Shown here piece by piece: positions 34,287 through 43,010 of a stretch of 64,000 nt of DNA. The DNA is from Psychroflexus halocasei (GTDB lineage: Bacteria > Bacteroidota > Bacteroidia > Flavobacteriales > Flavobacteriaceae): the NCBI RefSeq assembly GCF_900107595.1, contig NZ_FNQF01000005.1, positions 62,001 to 126,000 on the forward strand, in the 5' to 3' direction. How positions within the stretch are numbered: the stretch's first letter is position 1; every line of letters begins with the position of its first letter. The position numbers and the translations under genes were made by a program. The notes below the pieces were generated by a model. The model saw nothing but the letters and a program-made list of their open reading frames with translations, searched no databases and was not told the origin of the DNA.

Positions 34287-36428
34287 TTATTTCACTAAAG
34301 TCAATTCATCAATAATATGTGTTGCGCCAGCATATTTATCGATTAAGAATAAAACGTATCTGATATCAACACTGATTGTTCTTTGTAATTCATCATCAAA
34401 GATAACGTCACCAGCCATAGCTTCAATGTTTCCGTCAAAAGCAAGACCGATTAACTCACCATTTCCATTTAAAACTGGCGAACCTGAGTTCCCTCCAGTA
34501 ATATCATTATCTGTTAGGAAGTTGACAGGCAAATAGCCATCTTCATCAGCATATTGTCCAAAATCTTTATTCTCATATAATTCGATGAGTTTTTTAGGCA
34601 TGTCAAACTCATCATCACCTGGCTGATATTTTGCTACAGTTCCTTTTAGAGTTGTATAGTAATTATATTTTGCATCGTTTGTTTCATCTTCAGGTAAAGA
34701 AATGACTTTTCCGTAAGTTAAACGCAAAGTACTATTTGCATCAGGATAATACTTTTTATCAGGATTTTGTAAACGCATTCCTTTTACCATTAATCTGTAA
34801 GCTCTTTTAAACTTGTCATCCCAAGCTTTTTGCTCATCAGATTTGTAACGATAACGCTTCAATAAATCATTTGAAAGTAAGTAAAGCGGATCTTTTGCTA
34901 AAACTTCAGCATCAGGATTGTCTAAAAACTCATTAACTTCTTTTTCTGATTTAAAAATACTGTTATCAATACTTTGGTTAATGTAAGTTGTCCATGCTTC
35001 AATAGTGTTTCCGTTTTCATCGGCAATCTCTTTTACCATCGGTGCGATGTTTTCAGCTTTTTCTGAGTACAGATGTAACTGGGCTGCTAAAAGATCTTTT
35101 TCTAAAGGCATATGTAAACCATCGTAAAGACGAGTTACTTGTGTTTTTATTCTTGGCATTAGCTCAGCTTGTTTTGCTTCGTTTTGCTCAGCGTAATATT
35201 CCATAGTTTGTCCAACACGATAAGGAATTGTCGCTAATTTAGAGCGTAGCATAATGCTCATATAATTGTTATGACGGCTTATTTCATTAGTGTTATCGTA
35301 ATAATCATTAATGACAGACATTACATTTTTGTATTTGCCATCTTCATTCTTCTTCGCCCATCTTTTAAACTTTCTTTCAGCCTTGCGCTTACTTTTAGCT
35401 GTTTTATGTTGCTTTAAAGCATCGATCATACCTTGTCTGTTTTTCCAGTAATTAGCAATTCCTGCATAACTTGAAGCATAATCTAAATTTACTTGTGCAT
35501 CTTCGCTCATATATTTCTCCATCACATCCATTGATGTTCTTGAAGCTTCGACCCAAGCAGGATAAGCGTACTCTACATTTTGCTCAATTCCGCCAGAAGG
35601 CATCCAGCGATTTGTTCTTCCTGGGTAACCCAAAATCATAGCAAAATCATTTTCTTTAAATCCTTTTATGCTCGTTGGCAAGTGATGTTTAGGATTTAAT
35701 GGGACATTATCTTCAGAGTATTCAGCAGGATTTCCGTCTTGATCAGCATAAACTCTAAAAAGAGCAAAATCACCAGTGTGTCTTGGCCATTCCCAGTTAT
35801 CAGTATCTCCACCAAATTTACCAATGCTTTTTGGAGGTGTTCCTACTAAGCGAACATCATTATAATCTTCATAAACGAAATAGTAAAATTCATTTCCGTT
35901 GTAAAATGATTTAACAGAAACTGTGTATTTTCCGCCTTCATCATTTTCTTTCTGAATTTTAGCAATTTCTTTGTTAATAGCAGCTTCACGCTCATCTTCA
36001 GTCATTTCATCATTTACCTGACCTAAAATACGTTTAGAAACATCATCCATTCTTACGAAAAAACGAACGGATAAGCTTTCAGGTTTCATTTCTTCCTCAT
36101 GATTTTGAGCCCAAAAACCATTGTTTAAATAGTCGTTTTCTGCAGTTGAAAGTTCTGCAATTGCACCGTAACCACAGTGGTGATTTGTTAAAACTAAACC
36201 TTTATCAGAAATAATTTCAGCAGTACAACCGCCACCAAATTGAACAATGGCATCTTTTAAGCTTGAATTATTAACACTGTAAATTTCTTCAGGAGTTAAT
36301 TGTAAACCCATTTTTTGCATGTCAACGTAGTTGAGTCTTTCAATGTGCATCAAAAACCACATGCCTTCATTTGCCTTGACCGGTAATATAAACAGGGCAA
36401 GGAGTAAACCAAAAATAATCTTTTTCAT
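34287..36428 (-). CDS. S46 dipeptidyl-peptidase, DPP7-like
   Basis: A 713-residue periplasmic serine peptidase with signal peptide (about 1-19, ending VKANEG). The catalytic triad is His in LTNHHCGYG, Asp in GGDTDNWEWPRHTGDF and Ser in TGGNSGSPV. The residue 18 after the serine, which decides S1 specificity in this family, is Gly (GLAFDGN), as in DPP7. Preference for hydrophobic P1 residues is therefore expected. Together with the Arg-type paralogue at 40451 it would cover complementary peptides. It is monocistronic, with a TATATTTG box on the minus strand at 36503-36510. Confidence 0.93.
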   Translation of the reverse strand: MKKIIFGLLLALFILPVKANEGMWFLMHIERLNYVDMQKMGLQLTPEEIYSVNNSSLKDAIVQFGGGCTAEIISDKGLVLTNHHCGYGAIAELSTAENDYLNNGFWAQNHEEEMKPESLSVRFFVRMDDVSKRILGQVNDEMTEDEREAAINKEIAKIQKENDEGGKYTVSVKSFYNGNEFYYFVYEDYNDVRLVGTPPKSIGKFGGDTDNWEWPRHTGDFALFRVYADQDGNPAEYSEDNVPLNPKHHLPTSIKGFKENDFAMILGYPGRTNRWMPSGGIEQNVEYAYPAWVEASRTSMDVMEKYMSEDAQVNLDYASSYAGIANYWKNRQGMIDALKQHKTAKSKRKAERKFKRWAKKNEDGKYKNVMSVINDYYDNTNEISRHNNYMSIMLRSKLATIPYRVGQTMEYYAEQNEAKQAELMPRIKTQVTRLYDGLHMPLEKDLLAAQLHLYSEKAENIAPMVKEIADENGNTIEAWTTYINQSIDNSIFKSEKEVNEFLDNPDAEVLAKDPLYLLSNDLLKRYRYKSDEQKAWDDKFKRAYRLMVKGMRLQNPDKKYYPDANSTLRLTYGKVISLPEDETNDAKYNYYTTLKGTVAKYQPGDDEFDMPKKLIELYENKDFGQYADEDGYLPVNFLTDNDITGGNSGSPVLNGNGELIGLAFDGNIEAMAGDVIFDDELQRTISVDIRYVLFLIDKYAGATHIIDELTLVK

Positions 36429-36502
36429 AAGTCTATTACTATTAAATAAATATTGAGTAAAGCAATAATTAAACTAGATATTTAAGAATAATTATCTAGT
36501 CA

Positions 36503-36510
36503 CAAATATA
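36503..36510 (-). promoter_or_regulatory. Promoter -7 box of the S46 (DPP7-like) gene
   Basis: TATATTTG on the minus strand, about 75 nt before the peptidase ATG. No clear -33 box. Confidence 0.5.
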
Positions 36511-36658
36511 CTTTTTATTGACTTTTAAGACTTCATCATAAGATGAAAGTTTAATCTCATATCATAGATTTACAAGTTGATGATGTTATTTTTTGAAGTT
36601 TAGGTTTGTTGGATTTTTAGATTTTTTATGATAAGTCAAAAGCTTTAAGTTGTAAATA

Positions 36659-36689
36659 TTGTCATTAAGGCTAACATTCATTAGTTTTG
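36659..36689 (+). promoter_or_regulatory. Second TetR-type operator and promoter
   Basis: TTG at 36659-36661, a 20-nt spacer and TAGTTTTG at 36682-36689 copy the paaE promoter geometry exactly. The palindrome CTAACATTCATTAG (36671-36684) occupies the same place relative to the -7 box. Over the 24 positions from GCTAAC to GGnAG, 21 are identical to the paaE site. Confidence 0.78.
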
Positions 36690-36710
36690 GAAGCAAAAAA
36701 TATTATAAAC

Positions 36711-37463
36711 ATGGCAGAAGCATACGTTAAAAAACAAATAGAAGATAGAATAGCGACAGTTGAATTTTTTCATCCAGCGCATAATTCTTTACCGAGTGAT
36801 ATTTTATCAAAATTGGCAACAACAATTACCGAAGTTGGCCAAGATGATGAGGTTTTAGTCATTATTCTTAAATCTGGTGGAGACCGTACTTTTTGTGCAG
36901 GAGCTAGTTTTACTGAATTAATAAATATTCAAGATGAAACCGAAGGTGAAAAATTCTTTATGGGGTTTGCAAATGTGATTAATGCGATGCGAAAGTGTCC
37001 GAAATTTATTATCGGAAGGGTGCAAGGTAAAACTGTAGGCGGCGGCCTTGGTTTAGCTTCTGCAATGGATTACTGCATGGCAACAAAATATGCAGCAATC
37101 AAGCTTAGCGAATTAAATTTAGGAATAGGTCCTTTTGTTGTTGGTCCTGCGGTTCAAAGAAAATTAGGCGCAAGCGGCATGTCGCAAATTGCAATTGATG
37201 CCAATACTTTTTACTCACCTGAATGGGCGAAACAAAAAGGTTTATATGCAAATGTTTACGACTCAACTGAAGAACTTGATGAAGCTGTGATTGATTTTGC
37301 AAGAAATTTATGCGAGTATAACCCAGAAGCCGTTAAAGAAATGAAACAAATGTTCTGGAGAGGCACAGAAGATTGGGATCAACTTTTAAATGAGCGTGCA
37401 AAAATTAGCGGACGCTTAGTTTTATCTGAATTTACGAAAGAGAAGTTGGAGAGGTTTAAATAA
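36711..37463 (+). CDS. Enoyl-CoA hydratase/isomerase family protein (PaaF candidate)
   Basis: A 250-residue crotonase-fold protein. Oxyanion-hole motif FCAGASFTEL and GKTVGGGLGLASAMDY are present. Aligned by spacing with the classical hydratase, the first catalytic Glu is Gly here (GGGLG), while the second Glu is kept 20 residues later in LSELNLGIGP. It shares a promoter/operator type with the paa operon and is followed by paaY. It is therefore probably the missing 2,3-dehydroadipyl-CoA hydratase (PaaF) or a related isomerase. The TTG eight codons upstream lies in the -7 box and is not the start. Confidence 0.85.
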   Translation: MAEAYVKKQIEDRIATVEFFHPAHNSLPSDILSKLATTITEVGQDDEVLVIILKSGGDRTFCAGASFTELINIQDETEGEKFFMGFANVINAMRKCPKFIIGRVQGKTVGGGLGLASAMDYCMATKYAAIKLSELNLGIGPFVVGPAVQRKLGASGMSQIAIDANTFYSPEWAKQKGLYANVYDSTEELDEAVIDFARNLCEYNPEAVKEMKQMFWRGTEDWDQLLNERAKISGRLVLSEFTKEKLERFK

Positions 37464-37466
37464 GAC

Positions 37467-37501
37467 GGGAGATTTTTAGAGGTGAGTAAGTAGTAAGAAA
37501 C
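37467..37501 (+). repeat. Cassette 4 left arm, 5 degenerate heptads
   Basis: Units GGGAGAT, TTTTAGA, GGTGAGT, AAGTAGT and AAGAAAC begin 3 nt after the hydratase stop. AGAGGTGAGT (37478-37487) is exactly complementary to ACTCACCTCT at 37892-37901. Confidence 0.72.
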
Positions 37502-37510
37502 TTTTGATTT

Positions 37511-37879
37511 ATGAAAAGTCAATATCATTTTAAATTTGAAGATTTAAAAGTTTATAAAAAAGCAATAGATTTCGGAGAATCAATTAATAGTCAAGTAGAA
37601 AATTTTCCAACACACGAAGTATATAAACTATCATCTCAATTTATTAGAGCAGCAGATTCCATCGCTTTGAATATTGCGGAAGGATCAGCAAGTTCGGACG
37701 CTAATTTTATGAGGTATTTAAAAATGGCTTGGGATAGTGCTCATGAATGCGTAGCGATTTCAACTAAAGCTAGACTAAGAAATTATATTAATTTTGATGA
37801 AAATGAAGAGAATCGAAAGAAAATTACAGAAATATCTAAAATGATTTCCTCGTTAATCAAACACTTAAAAAATAAATAA
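37511..37879 (+). CDS. Four-helix-bundle protein (IVP family), cassette 4
   Basis: A 122-residue helical protein (MKSQYHFKFEDLKVYKKAIDFGESIN, then QFIRAADSIALNIAEGSASSDANF and YLKMAWDSAHECVAI). It is the nearest relative of the cassette 3 protein, with matching start and core. Yet the two cassettes have different arm sequences and different unit lengths (7 against 8 nt). It separates the hydratase-like gene from paaY, in the same orientation. Confidence 0.88.
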   Translation: MKSQYHFKFEDLKVYKKAIDFGESINSQVENFPTHEVYKLSSQFIRAADSIALNIAEGSASSDANFMRYLKMAWDSAHECVAISTKARLRNYINFDENEENRKKITEISKMISSLIKHLKNK

Positions 37880-37891
37880 ATTGTAAAAATG

Positions 37892-37926
37892 ACTCACCTC
37901 TCATTACTCACTACTAATTTTCTAAA
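37892..37926 (+). repeat. Cassette 4 right arm, 5 degenerate heptads (inverted)
   Basis: Units ACTCACC, TCTCATT, ACTCACT, ACTAATT and TTCTAAA are in 7-nt register and end 2 nt before the paaY ATG. Confidence 0.8.
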
Positions 37927-37928
37927 TT

Positions 37929-38528
37929 ATGATCTACAAATTTAAAAATCACATCCCCGTTATTCACGAAAGCAGTTTTGTGCATCCTTTAGCGGCAGTG
38001 ACTGGTAATGTCATTATCGGCAAAGATTGTTACATCGGTCCTGGTGCAGCCATTCGTGGTGATTGGGGCGAAATTATTTTAGAAGACGGTGTGAATGTTC
38101 AGGAAAATTGTACAGTTCATATGTTTCCTGGAAAAAGTATCACCTTAAAAAAAGGAGCGCATGTAGGGCATGGCGCTGTCATACATGGTGCAAACTTGGG
38201 CAGAAATTGTCTTATTGGGATGAATTCTGTTATTATGGATGATGCAGAAATAGGTAATGAATCTATTATTGGTGCTATGGCTTTTGTGAAAGCTGAAACT
38301 AAAATTTCGAAAAGAAGTTTGGTTGTCGGAAATCCTGCAAAAATCATCAAAGAAGTTTCTGACGATATGATTGCTTGGAAAACTGCAGGCACTAAACTAT
38401 ATCAACGTTTGCCTTCAGATTGTCACGAAGGTTTAGAAGAAGTTGAGCCTTTACGAGAGATTGAGGAAAACAGACCTCAACAAGAAAATTTTTATCAAAC
38501 TCTACAGGAAATGAAAAAGCAAAATTAA
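37929..38528 (+). CDS. paaY: PaaY, hexapeptide-repeat (gamma-carbonic anhydrase-like) thioesterase
   Basis: A 199-residue left-handed beta-helix protein: NVIIGKDCYIGPGAAIRGDWGEIILEDGVNVQENCTVHM with further hexapeptide turns. The metal-site histidines are in GHGAVIHGANLGRNCLIGMNSVI. PaaY hydrolyses inhibitory CoA esters that arise from leaky phenylacetate metabolism. The C-terminal helix (YQRLPSDCHEGLEEVEPL) is the PaaY-specific part that separates it from plain carbonic anhydrases. It is paired with the hydratase-like gene under the second operator. Confidence 0.9.
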   Translation: MIYKFKNHIPVIHESSFVHPLAAVTGNVIIGKDCYIGPGAAIRGDWGEIILEDGVNVQENCTVHMFPGKSITLKKGAHVGHGAVIHGANLGRNCLIGMNSVIMDDAEIGNESIIGAMAFVKAETKISKRSLVVGNPAKIIKEVSDDMIAWKTAGTKLYQRLPSDCHEGLEEVEPLREIEENRPQQENFYQTLQEMKKQN

Positions 38529-39092
38529 CTATAAGCTTTTCTGCAAATGTTCATAAGCATGCGTGTCGAGATTGACCATATGCGTATAATTAAAACCCAA
38601 TCGTGAATACAATCTCTTTGCGGCTGGGTTTTCTTCATCGACAAGTAAGCCTATATTCTTTATTTGATTTTTTTGAGCATATTGTTCAGCAAAAGAAATC
38701 AATTGACTCCCGATTTTTTGGCCACGATAGTTATGATTAACGCTTAACGCATCAATATAAAACTCACCTTCACGCGTTTCAGGGTTTAGTTGCCCTTTAA
38801 AACTGTAATTTTCACTAAGATGCAAAACAAGGTTTTCTTGTAATTTTTTGTGCTTTTTGCCATCATAACCGACAAGAATACCAACAACTTTTTGATTGAT
38901 TAAAGCGACAAAAGAGTTTTTATAACTATAAAGCGAAGTTTCACTTTTAAATTGCTCTTCAAGAAAATTGATAGCTTTTTGTTTATCATTTACGCCTATA
39001 TAAAAATAAATCAAATCTTCCATAGCTTCCAAAAGGAGTTCTGCGGAATCTTTAGCATGAGAAGTCTTAGCAGAAGTTATTTTAATCGACAT
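38529..39092 (-). CDS. GNAT-family N-acetyltransferase
   Basis: A 187-residue protein with the GNAT fold. The acetyl-CoA-binding motif A is seen as LSVNHNYRGQKIGSQLISFAEQYA (Q/R-x-x-G-x-G/S type) and motif B as LLVDEENPAAKRLYSRLGF. The substrate is unknown. It is convergent with paaY with no spacing between the stops, and divergent from the symporter gene, so it stands alone. Confidence 0.88.
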   Translation of the reverse strand: MSIKITSAKTSHAKDSAELLLEAMEDLIYFYIGVNDKQKAINFLEEQFKSETSLYSYKNSFVALINQKVVGILVGYDGKKHKKLQENLVLHLSENYSFKGQLNPETREGEFYIDALSVNHNYRGQKIGSQLISFAEQYAQKNQIKNIGLLVDEENPAAKRLYSRLGFNYTHMVNLDTHAYEHLQKSL

Positions 39093-39174
39093 AAGAAAAG
39101 CTTGATTGATAAGTTTATTTTGAGTGCATAGATAGTATATTTGTCAATCTCCATGAAAAAATTATAAAAATATT

Positions 39175-40356
39175 ATGCTTAAAAAAATAACTCACAACTT
39201 ATTGTTTAAGGTTTTTATCGCAATTGTTTTAGGTGTTCTGATTGGTTTATACACACCTGAATCGGTAAACCGAATTGTTAATACATTTAATGCGTTTTTT
39301 GGTGAGTTTTTAGGTTTTGCAATACCTTTGATCATTCTTGGTTTAATTATGCCAGCGATTGCAGATTTAGGCAAAGGTGCAGGAAAACTCCTGCTAATCA
39401 CAGCGGCCTTAGCTTATGGTTCAACTCTGTTTTCAGGATTCTCAACTTATTTCGTAGCATCTGGTTTCTTTCCTTCTTTTATTGAACCTCAAAACGTACA
39501 AGCTATAGAAGAAACAGCTATTGAATTAACTCCTTACTTCTCAATAACTATTCCACCAATTTTGGATGTGATGTCTGCTTTAGTTCTAGCATTTGTCATT
39601 GGTTTAGGTTTGGCGCCTTTAGGAAATAGTACTTTGAAAAATGTAACGATGGATTTTCAGAAAATCATCATGTTTTTGATTGAGAAAGTCATTATTCCAC
39701 TTTTACCACTTTATATCTTAAGTATCTTCTCGGCTATTGCTTTCAAAGGGCAAGTGGCTTCTGTTTTATCAGTTTTCGTCAAAATTATCGGTGTGATTTT
39801 TATCATGCACATTTTATTGATGGTGATTCAATATATCATTGCTGGGGCAATTACAAAGAAAAACCCGTTTAAGGCATTGATAACAATGGCACCAGCTTAT
39901 TTTACAGCTTTAGGAACGCAATCTTCAGCAGCAACAATTCCTGTAACACTTCAACAAGCTGAGAAAAATGGCGTTTCTCCTAAAGTCGCTAATTTTGTTA
40001 TTCCGTTAGGCGCAACAATTCACTTAGCAGGTAGTACAATGAAAATTGTGGCTTGTGCTGTGGCTCTGATGTTGATGCAGGGCATGGATTTTAACTTCGG
40101 AATGTTTGCAGGTTTCGTGATGATGCTTGGTATTGCTATGGTTGCTGCACCTGGCGTTCCTGGAGGTGCAATTATGGCTGCCGTGGGTATTTTACAAACG
40201 ATGTTAGGTTTTGATGCTGAAGCACAAGCTTTAATGATTGCACTTTACATCGCGATGGACAGTTTCGGAACGGCAGCAAATATTACAGGTGATGGAGCAA
40301 TTGCTTTAATTGTAAACAGAATTGTAAGAGATAAAAAAGAAACTTCAACTTCCTGA
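39175..40356 (+). CDS. Dicarboxylate/amino acid:cation symporter (DAACS family)
   Basis: A 393-residue inner-membrane transporter with about eight helices and two hairpins. QSSAATIPVTLQQA is the hairpin-1 serine-rich motif. PLGATIHLAGSTMKIVACAVALML contains the conserved transport region, and hairpin 2 is seen in APGVPGGAIMAAVG. It is likely an Asp/Glu, Ser/Thr or C4-dicarboxylate carrier driven by Na+ or H+. It is convergent with a DPP11-like peptidase whose products are acidic peptides, but a functional link is only a guess. Confidence 0.92.
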   Translation: MLKKITHNLLFKVFIAIVLGVLIGLYTPESVNRIVNTFNAFFGEFLGFAIPLIILGLIMPAIADLGKGAGKLLLITAALAYGSTLFSGFSTYFVASGFFPSFIEPQNVQAIEETAIELTPYFSITIPPILDVMSALVLAFVIGLGLAPLGNSTLKNVTMDFQKIIMFLIEKVIIPLLPLYILSIFSAIAFKGQVASVLSVFVKIIGVIFIMHILLMVIQYIIAGAITKKNPFKALITMAPAYFTALGTQSSAATIPVTLQQAEKNGVSPKVANFVIPLGATIHLAGSTMKIVACAVALMLMQGMDFNFGMFAGFVMMLGIAMVAAPGVPGGAIMAAVGILQTMLGFDAEAQALMIALYIAMDSFGTAANITGDGAIALIVNRIVRDKKETSTS

Positions 40357-40384
40357 TGATTAAACTTTACTAATATAAAATCAG

Positions 40385-40425
40385 AAAAGCCGTCTCAAAA
40401 ATTATTTTTGAGACGGCTTTTTTTT
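40385..40425. terminator. Strong bidirectional terminator after the symporter gene
   Basis: A 17-bp perfect stem (40385-40401 with 40405-40421; core GCCGTCTC/GAGACGGC) with a 3-nt loop, a T-run on one side and an A-run on the other. Confidence 0.9.
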
Positions 40426-40450
40426 GCAATAATCTTCTGATTATTGAAGT

Positions 40451-42616
40451 TTATTTTGATGAGTTATCTTTCGATTTCGGATGAACCAATTTCATTTCAT
40501 TAATTAAATGTGTTGCATTTGCATATTTATCAATAATGAATAAAATATAACGTGCATCAACCATAATATTTCTTGAAATCACAGGATCATAAAAGAAATC
40601 ACTCATCGTGCCTTCCCAAACTCTATCAAAGTTTAAACCGATCAAGTTTCCGTGTGCATCAATGACTGGGCTTCCAGAGTTTCCGCCTGTTGTGTGGTTT
40701 GTTCCTATAAAGTTAATTGGCATTTTGCCATCTTTATCAGCGTATCTACCATAATCTTTATTGGCGTGTAAATCTAAAAGTTTTTGAGGCGCATCAAATT
40801 CATAATCACCAGGAACATATTTTTCAACAACACCTTCTAAATGTGTTACTGGCTCATAATAAACAGCATCTTTAGGGCTGTAACCCTTCACTTGACCGTA
40901 AGTCACACGAAGTGTTCCGTTAGCGTCTGGGAAAATACGCGCTTCTTTCGGACTTAACTCGACAATCGCTTTCATGTATTTTTTCTGAATTGCTTCGATC
41001 TCTAAACTTTTACTTCTATAAGTTGGTAAAACTTCAGTATAGAATTTTTCAGCTTGCTCTTTTACGAAAGTGTAACCTAAATCTTTATTTAATCTTTTGA
41101 TGATTTTTTTAGGACTGCCTTTCAATAAATCTTCAAGAGCTTCATAAGAAGTTAAAGCTGAACTTGAATAAATTTCTTGTGTTAAGTCAGCTTTATTTTT
41201 CTGTTTTAATTCATTTGAAATAAACTGCTCTGGCATTTCATGCGCATAGTATTTAATCACTTTTTCAAAAACCTTTTTATCAACTTGAGCGCTGTAATCT
41301 TTGTAAGAAGATTTGAATCTTTTTAATAAATTGTCTTTACGATCATTAAAAGATTGTTTGCCTCTATTGTTTAGAATTTGTTCCAATTGATAAAGCTGGA
41401 AGCCATTTCTAAGCAACTCAACATTTCTGACAAATGCTTCAGAAAACAAGTTATAAGCTAAATCGTAATCTTCATATTCTGCGTAAGCTTTATCAAAATC
41501 ACTTAAGATTGAGCCATATTCATTCTCAAGATCTTCAGCTTTAACACGCTGCATAAACTCTTTTTCTTGGTCTTTTTTAATGTTGACAACACCAGTTTTT
41601 TTCATGCCTTGGCTTTCACCAATCCATTTTTTATAATAATTGGCAATGCTCGAATATTTAGAAGCATATTGAATTTTTATTTTTTTGTCTTTACGCATAA
41701 AAACATCTTGCTCTTTTAATGCAACTTCACGTAAACCAATTCGTGCAGGATTAATTGTTTCAACCAATTGCTCAATTGCAACCGCTGGTAAGTATTCTTC
41801 AGTTGAGCCTGGGAAACCAAAAACAAGAGTAAAATCGCCTTCTTCAACACCATCTAAACTTACTGGTAAGTAATGTTTAGGTGTGTATGGCACATTGTCT
41901 TCACTGTATTCTGCTGGACGGTTATTTTCGTCAGCATAAATTCTAAATAAAGCAAAATCGCCAGTGTGTCTTGGCCACGTCCAGTTATCAGTATCCGAGC
42001 CAAATTTACCAATCGATGAAGGTGGCGCACCGACTAAACGGATGTCTTTAAAAGTTTCAACACGAAACAGCATAAACTGATTTCCGCCATAAAAAGTACT
42101 TACACGGTTTGTTTGCCATTCTTCTTTTGGAGAATTTTCAACAACTTTTTGTTTGTTCTTTTCAATAATTTGTTGGCGTTCTTCTTCAGAAGATGCAGAT
42201 TCAGTGTTTTTTAAAACTTGCTCAGTTACATCTGTGATTTCAACGACAAAAGTGACTGTCATTCCTGGGTTTGCCAATTCGTGCGACATGCTTTTAGCCC
42301 AAAATCCATCAGCTAAATAATCGTTTTCTACAGAAGAATGCGATTGAATTTGACCATAACCACAGTGATGGTTTGTTAATAAAAGACCTTGAGGCGAGAT
42401 CACTTCAGAAGTACACCCACCATTAAAATGAGGGACAGCATCTTTAAGACTGCTTTGGTTGACGCTGTAAATGTCTTCAGCCGACATTTTCATACCAAGG
42501 TTTTGCATTTCATTTTCGTTCATTCCTTCAAGTAGTGAGGGAATCCACATTCCGCCTTGCTGTGCAAAAAGCGGTAAGGCGAATAAAAAGACAAATAATC
42601 GAATTAATTTCATCAT
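40451..42616 (-). CDS. S46 dipeptidyl-peptidase, DPP11-like (Asp/Glu-specific)
   Basis: A 721-residue periplasmic peptidase with signal peptide (MKLIRLFVFLFALPLFAQ). The triad is His in LTNHHCGYG, Asp in GSDTDNWTWPRHTGDF and Ser in TGGNSGSPV. The residue 18 after the serine is Arg (GLNFDRVWEG); in DPP11 this Arg binds acidic P1 side chains, while DPP7 has Gly. This predicts release of dipeptides ending in Asp or Glu. It is a paralogue of the gene at 34287. It begins with two consecutive ATG codons; the upstream one is used. Confidence 0.93.
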   Translation of the reverse strand: MMKLIRLFVFLFALPLFAQQGGMWIPSLLEGMNENEMQNLGMKMSAEDIYSVNQSSLKDAVPHFNGGCTSEVISPQGLLLTNHHCGYGQIQSHSSVENDYLADGFWAKSMSHELANPGMTVTFVVEITDVTEQVLKNTESASSEEERQQIIEKNKQKVVENSPKEEWQTNRVSTFYGGNQFMLFRVETFKDIRLVGAPPSSIGKFGSDTDNWTWPRHTGDFALFRIYADENNRPAEYSEDNVPYTPKHYLPVSLDGVEEGDFTLVFGFPGSTEEYLPAVAIEQLVETINPARIGLREVALKEQDVFMRKDKKIKIQYASKYSSIANYYKKWIGESQGMKKTGVVNIKKDQEKEFMQRVKAEDLENEYGSILSDFDKAYAEYEDYDLAYNLFSEAFVRNVELLRNGFQLYQLEQILNNRGKQSFNDRKDNLLKRFKSSYKDYSAQVDKKVFEKVIKYYAHEMPEQFISNELKQKNKADLTQEIYSSSALTSYEALEDLLKGSPKKIIKRLNKDLGYTFVKEQAEKFYTEVLPTYRSKSLEIEAIQKKYMKAIVELSPKEARIFPDANGTLRVTYGQVKGYSPKDAVYYEPVTHLEGVVEKYVPGDYEFDAPQKLLDLHANKDYGRYADKDGKMPINFIGTNHTTGGNSGSPVIDAHGNLIGLNFDRVWEGTMSDFFYDPVISRNIMVDARYILFIIDKYANATHLINEMKLVHPKSKDNSSK

Positions 42617-43010
42617 AAGTTTATAAATATTTTATGTCATAATAGGCAAAAAACCATCATGCCGCAAAATAATAAATTTTGAGTTGACTTTTTGATTTTT
42701 AGATTGAATTTGCAAACGATTTGAAGATGCTTTCGTGATTAAAAATTTTATTCACATGCTATTTGATGTAAAGAAATGGCTTAGCCTATTTTATTTTTAA
42801 CGATAAAATTAATGACTATTGTTAAAGCTTAGGAATTCAAATAAGAATCCTTTAGAAATAGGCTTAAAATGTTATTTTTGTTAGCAATCCAATTCAATTA
42901 AATCAGAAATTAACTTCTTTATGATGTAAGTTTTCTTGCTTAATTGAAGATCAAAATGAATCATTGACCTTAAAGAATTGAAAAATTCTTGGTAAGTAAA
43001 AAAATATAAA
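42617..43010. promoter_or_regulatory. 394-nt intergenic region with the E2 promoter
   Basis: TATTTTTG at 42873-42880 fits the -7 consensus, about 130 nt before the E2 ATG, with TTTAG at 42851-42855 as a possible -33. The leader behind it is long and AT-rich without a clear hairpin. No gene is seen in the rest. Confidence 0.5.

Noticed and set aside
39175-42616. Symporter and DPP11-like peptidase as one functional unit
   Set aside because: They are convergent with a strong terminator between them, and the carrier family moves amino or dicarboxylic acids, not dipeptides.
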